A stretch of DNA of 64,000 bases from Bradyrhizobium canariense. Its GTDB lineage: Bacteria; Pseudomonadota; Alphaproteobacteria; Rhizobiales; Xanthobacteraceae. Each line of letters starts with the position of its first letter. The first letter of the stretch is position 1. The translations under genes were made by a program, and so were the position numbers. The notes under the pieces were generated by a model. The model did no database searches. It saw nothing but the letters and a program-made list of their open reading frames with translations, and had not been told where the DNA came from. Positions 62,655 through 64,000 of this stretch are shown piece after piece. Where the stretch lies: NCBI RefSeq assembly GCF_900105125.1, contig NZ_LT629750.1, positions 372,001 to 436,000 of the forward strand, in the 5' to 3' direction.

Positions 62655-63785
62655 TTACTCCAGTGTCGCCAACAGACCCGCCATCAGACGGCCGCGTTCG
62701 GCAAGACTGTCGACTTCGATGTGTTCGTTGAGCGTATGCGCATCGGCGCCGCGAACGCCGAGACCGTCGAGCGTCGGGATCCCCATCGCGCCGGTGAAAT
62801 TGCCATCGGAGCCGCCGCCGGCGCTGCCGTGGGGAAGCTCGACGCCCAATTGACTGGCGACGCCGCGCGCTTTTTCGTACAGCGCCATGGTGCCCGCGGC
62901 GGGCTCCCACACTGGCCGGGTAACGCCGCGCGTCACCTTGAACGTGACGTCATGAGAGGTTCCGGAAAGCGCCAGCATCCGCTCCACGCCGCGATCGAGA
63001 TCGGCCTGGCGTTTTGCCATGCTCAGCGCTTCGCCCGTGCATGTTGTGGCAACGCAGTTGACCCATTGGCCGCCATGCACGATGCCGACGCTGAAGGTGC
63101 AGTCATCCGAGGTCATCCCGTCGATGGCGATGATCTGGCGCGCCATCTCGCGGATCGCCGAGCGGCCTGAGGATAGCGTGGCGCCGGCATGGCTCGGTTT
63201 GCCTGTCGCTTCGAGGTTGAAGCGCGCGATGGCGTAACGCCCGGTGACGACGCCGTTGTTGGGCCGGCCCGGCTCGGGCACCAGCACATATTTGTTGCGC
63301 GCGGCCTCCGCCTCGATGATGTCGCGGGTCGACGGCGTGCCGACCTCTTCATCCGGGGTGAACATCACCGTGATCGGCAGCGGCGTCGTGAATGCGGCGC
63401 GCGCCAATTGCCGGATCGCTTCCAGCGCCAGGTAGCTGCCGCCCTTCATGTCGAAGATGCCGGGGCCGAAACATTTGTTGCCCTCGCGACGAAACGGCAG
63501 TTTCTCCAGCGTGCCGACCGGATGAACGGTGTCGAAATGCCCGGCGATCAGAATCCCGGGTTCGCCTTGCCGGGGATGCGGAAAGCGGGCGCGGACGACG
63601 TCGCCAAAGCCTTGCCGTCCGGCGATGCGTTCGATTGACGCACCCATGATCGCCATGTCGCGCGCCGCGATGTCGAGCATGCGGTTGACGGCGCTCTTAT
63701 CCCAGGTTGGGCTTTCGCACTCCACCCAGTTGCGCAAGCCCTGCAGCATGGTTTCGGAATCGAATGGAAGGTTGGCGGGGTTCAT
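62655..63785 (-). CDS. M20 family metallopeptidase (carboxypeptidase G2-like)
   Basis: The 376-residue protein is an M20 peptidase. The metal-binding segments are GHFDTVHPVGTLEKLPF at about 82-98, FDMKGGSYLALEA with the bridging Asp, and TPDEEVGTPSTRD with the catalytic Glu. GSAGGGSDGNFTGAMGIPTLDGLG near the end fits carboxypeptidase G2/ArgE-like proteins. It cleaves a C-terminal residue or an N-acyl group. It is the first gene of the block in transcription order, and the repeat after it separates it from the permeases. Confidence 0.92.
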   Translation of the reverse strand: MNPANLPFDSETMLQGLRNWVECESPTWDKSAVNRMLDIAARDMAIMGASIERIAGRQGFGDVVRARFPHPRQGEPGILIAGHFDTVHPVGTLEKLPFRREGNKCFGPGIFDMKGGSYLALEAIRQLARAAFTTPLPITVMFTPDEEVGTPSTRDIIEAEAARNKYVLVPEPGRPNNGVVTGRYAIARFNLEATGKPSHAGATLSSGRSAIREMARQIIAIDGMTSDDCTFSVGIVHGGQWVNCVATTCTGEALSMAKRQADLDRGVERMLALSGTSHDVTFKVTRGVTRPVWEPAAGTMALYEKARGVASQLGVELPHGSAGGGSDGNFTGAMGIPTLDGLGVRGADAHTLNEHIEVDSLAERGRLMAGLLATLE

Positions 63786-64000
63786 GGGAATCTCTTCAGG
63801 TTTTCGAACGGGACGTTTTGGTTATGCGGATGCATCGTCGAGACGTCTACGAGAATGATCGGCGATGAATTTGTAAAGTGAAACATCGATAAGGCGTCGG
63901 CGCGATTTGCTGGTGCTGCGATAAATCAAAACCCGATTGACGCGCGGCGTGCTTGGTGCAAGTCTCAAATGTCCTTTTTTTACAGCGTGTTACTGCGCCT

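Overview
The window reads as a chromosomal segment of a Bradyrhizobium-like alphaproteobacterium (order Hyphomicrobiales/Rhizobiales). This is inferred from the high GC content, Rhizobiales-type families (usg protein, DUF2778/Tlde1-like protein, CO-dehydrogenase-type accessory genes, beta-ketoadipate genes, small DUF2934 proteins) and many short palindromic intergenic repeats of the kind common in Bradyrhizobium and Rhodopseudomonas. No rRNA, tRNA, CRISPR array, phage or complete insertion sequence was seen.

Layout. 0-5.8 kb: an EF-hand protein, a P1-family self-processing peptidase, and a membrane hybrid histidine kinase divergent from a single-domain response regulator. 5.9-11.5 kb: a branched-chain amino acid ABC transporter (livH-livM-livG-livF, then the binding protein) on the minus strand. 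A DUF559 nuclease-like gene, with an inner 15-bp inverted repeat and outer TCATG direct repeats, sits exactly at the livG/livF junction. 11.9-15.4 kb: a tiny Gln-rich protein, a membrane protein and pcaB-pcaD-pcaC for protocatechuate catabolism. 15.6-22.6 kb: a carbon-monoxide-dehydrogenase-type cluster (coxG, coxS, coxM, coxD, coxE, a split xdhC, and a MoeA-like/MocA fusion) with no coxL. 22.7-35.2 kb: accessory genes including a membrane adenylate cyclase, PhzF, DUF488, DUF72, two membrane glycosyltransferases and a DUF2778 protein. A broken ABC-2 permease remnant lies here. 35.4-36.1 kb: a degenerate locus in which the front of a Yip1-like gene is joined to the back of a signal peptidase gene. 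36.2-38.4 kb: groES-groEL with a CIRCE-like operator and a possible heat-shock promoter.

38.5-42.3 kb: usg protein, a cupin with a histone-H1-like tail, a nucleoside transporter and an MFS exporter. 42.4-47.6 kb: the most interesting block, a minus-strand run encoding a circularly permuted ATP-grasp protein, an alpha-E protein, a transglutaminase-like peptidase and an Anbu proteasome homologue, followed by a short-chain dehydrogenase. This matches a family-level predicted peptide-ligation/peptide-processing system whose substrate is unknown. 47.9-53.5 kb: CinA-like protein, thioesterase, a Cys-containing unknown, a MetE-like protein, a nu-class-type GST, an HCCA-isomerase-like protein and a quinone reductase. 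53.6-63.8 kb: a catabolic block on the minus strand with a peptide-type ABC transporter (two permeases and a fused double ATPase, but no binding protein), M81 and M20 hydrolases, an amidase, an enoyl-CoA hydratase and a second M20 peptidase. These would together import and hydrolyse an amide- or peptide-like compound. Start codons were chosen by ribosome-binding-site spacing and overlap with neighbours. Functions rest on recognised motifs and family knowledge, not on database searches.
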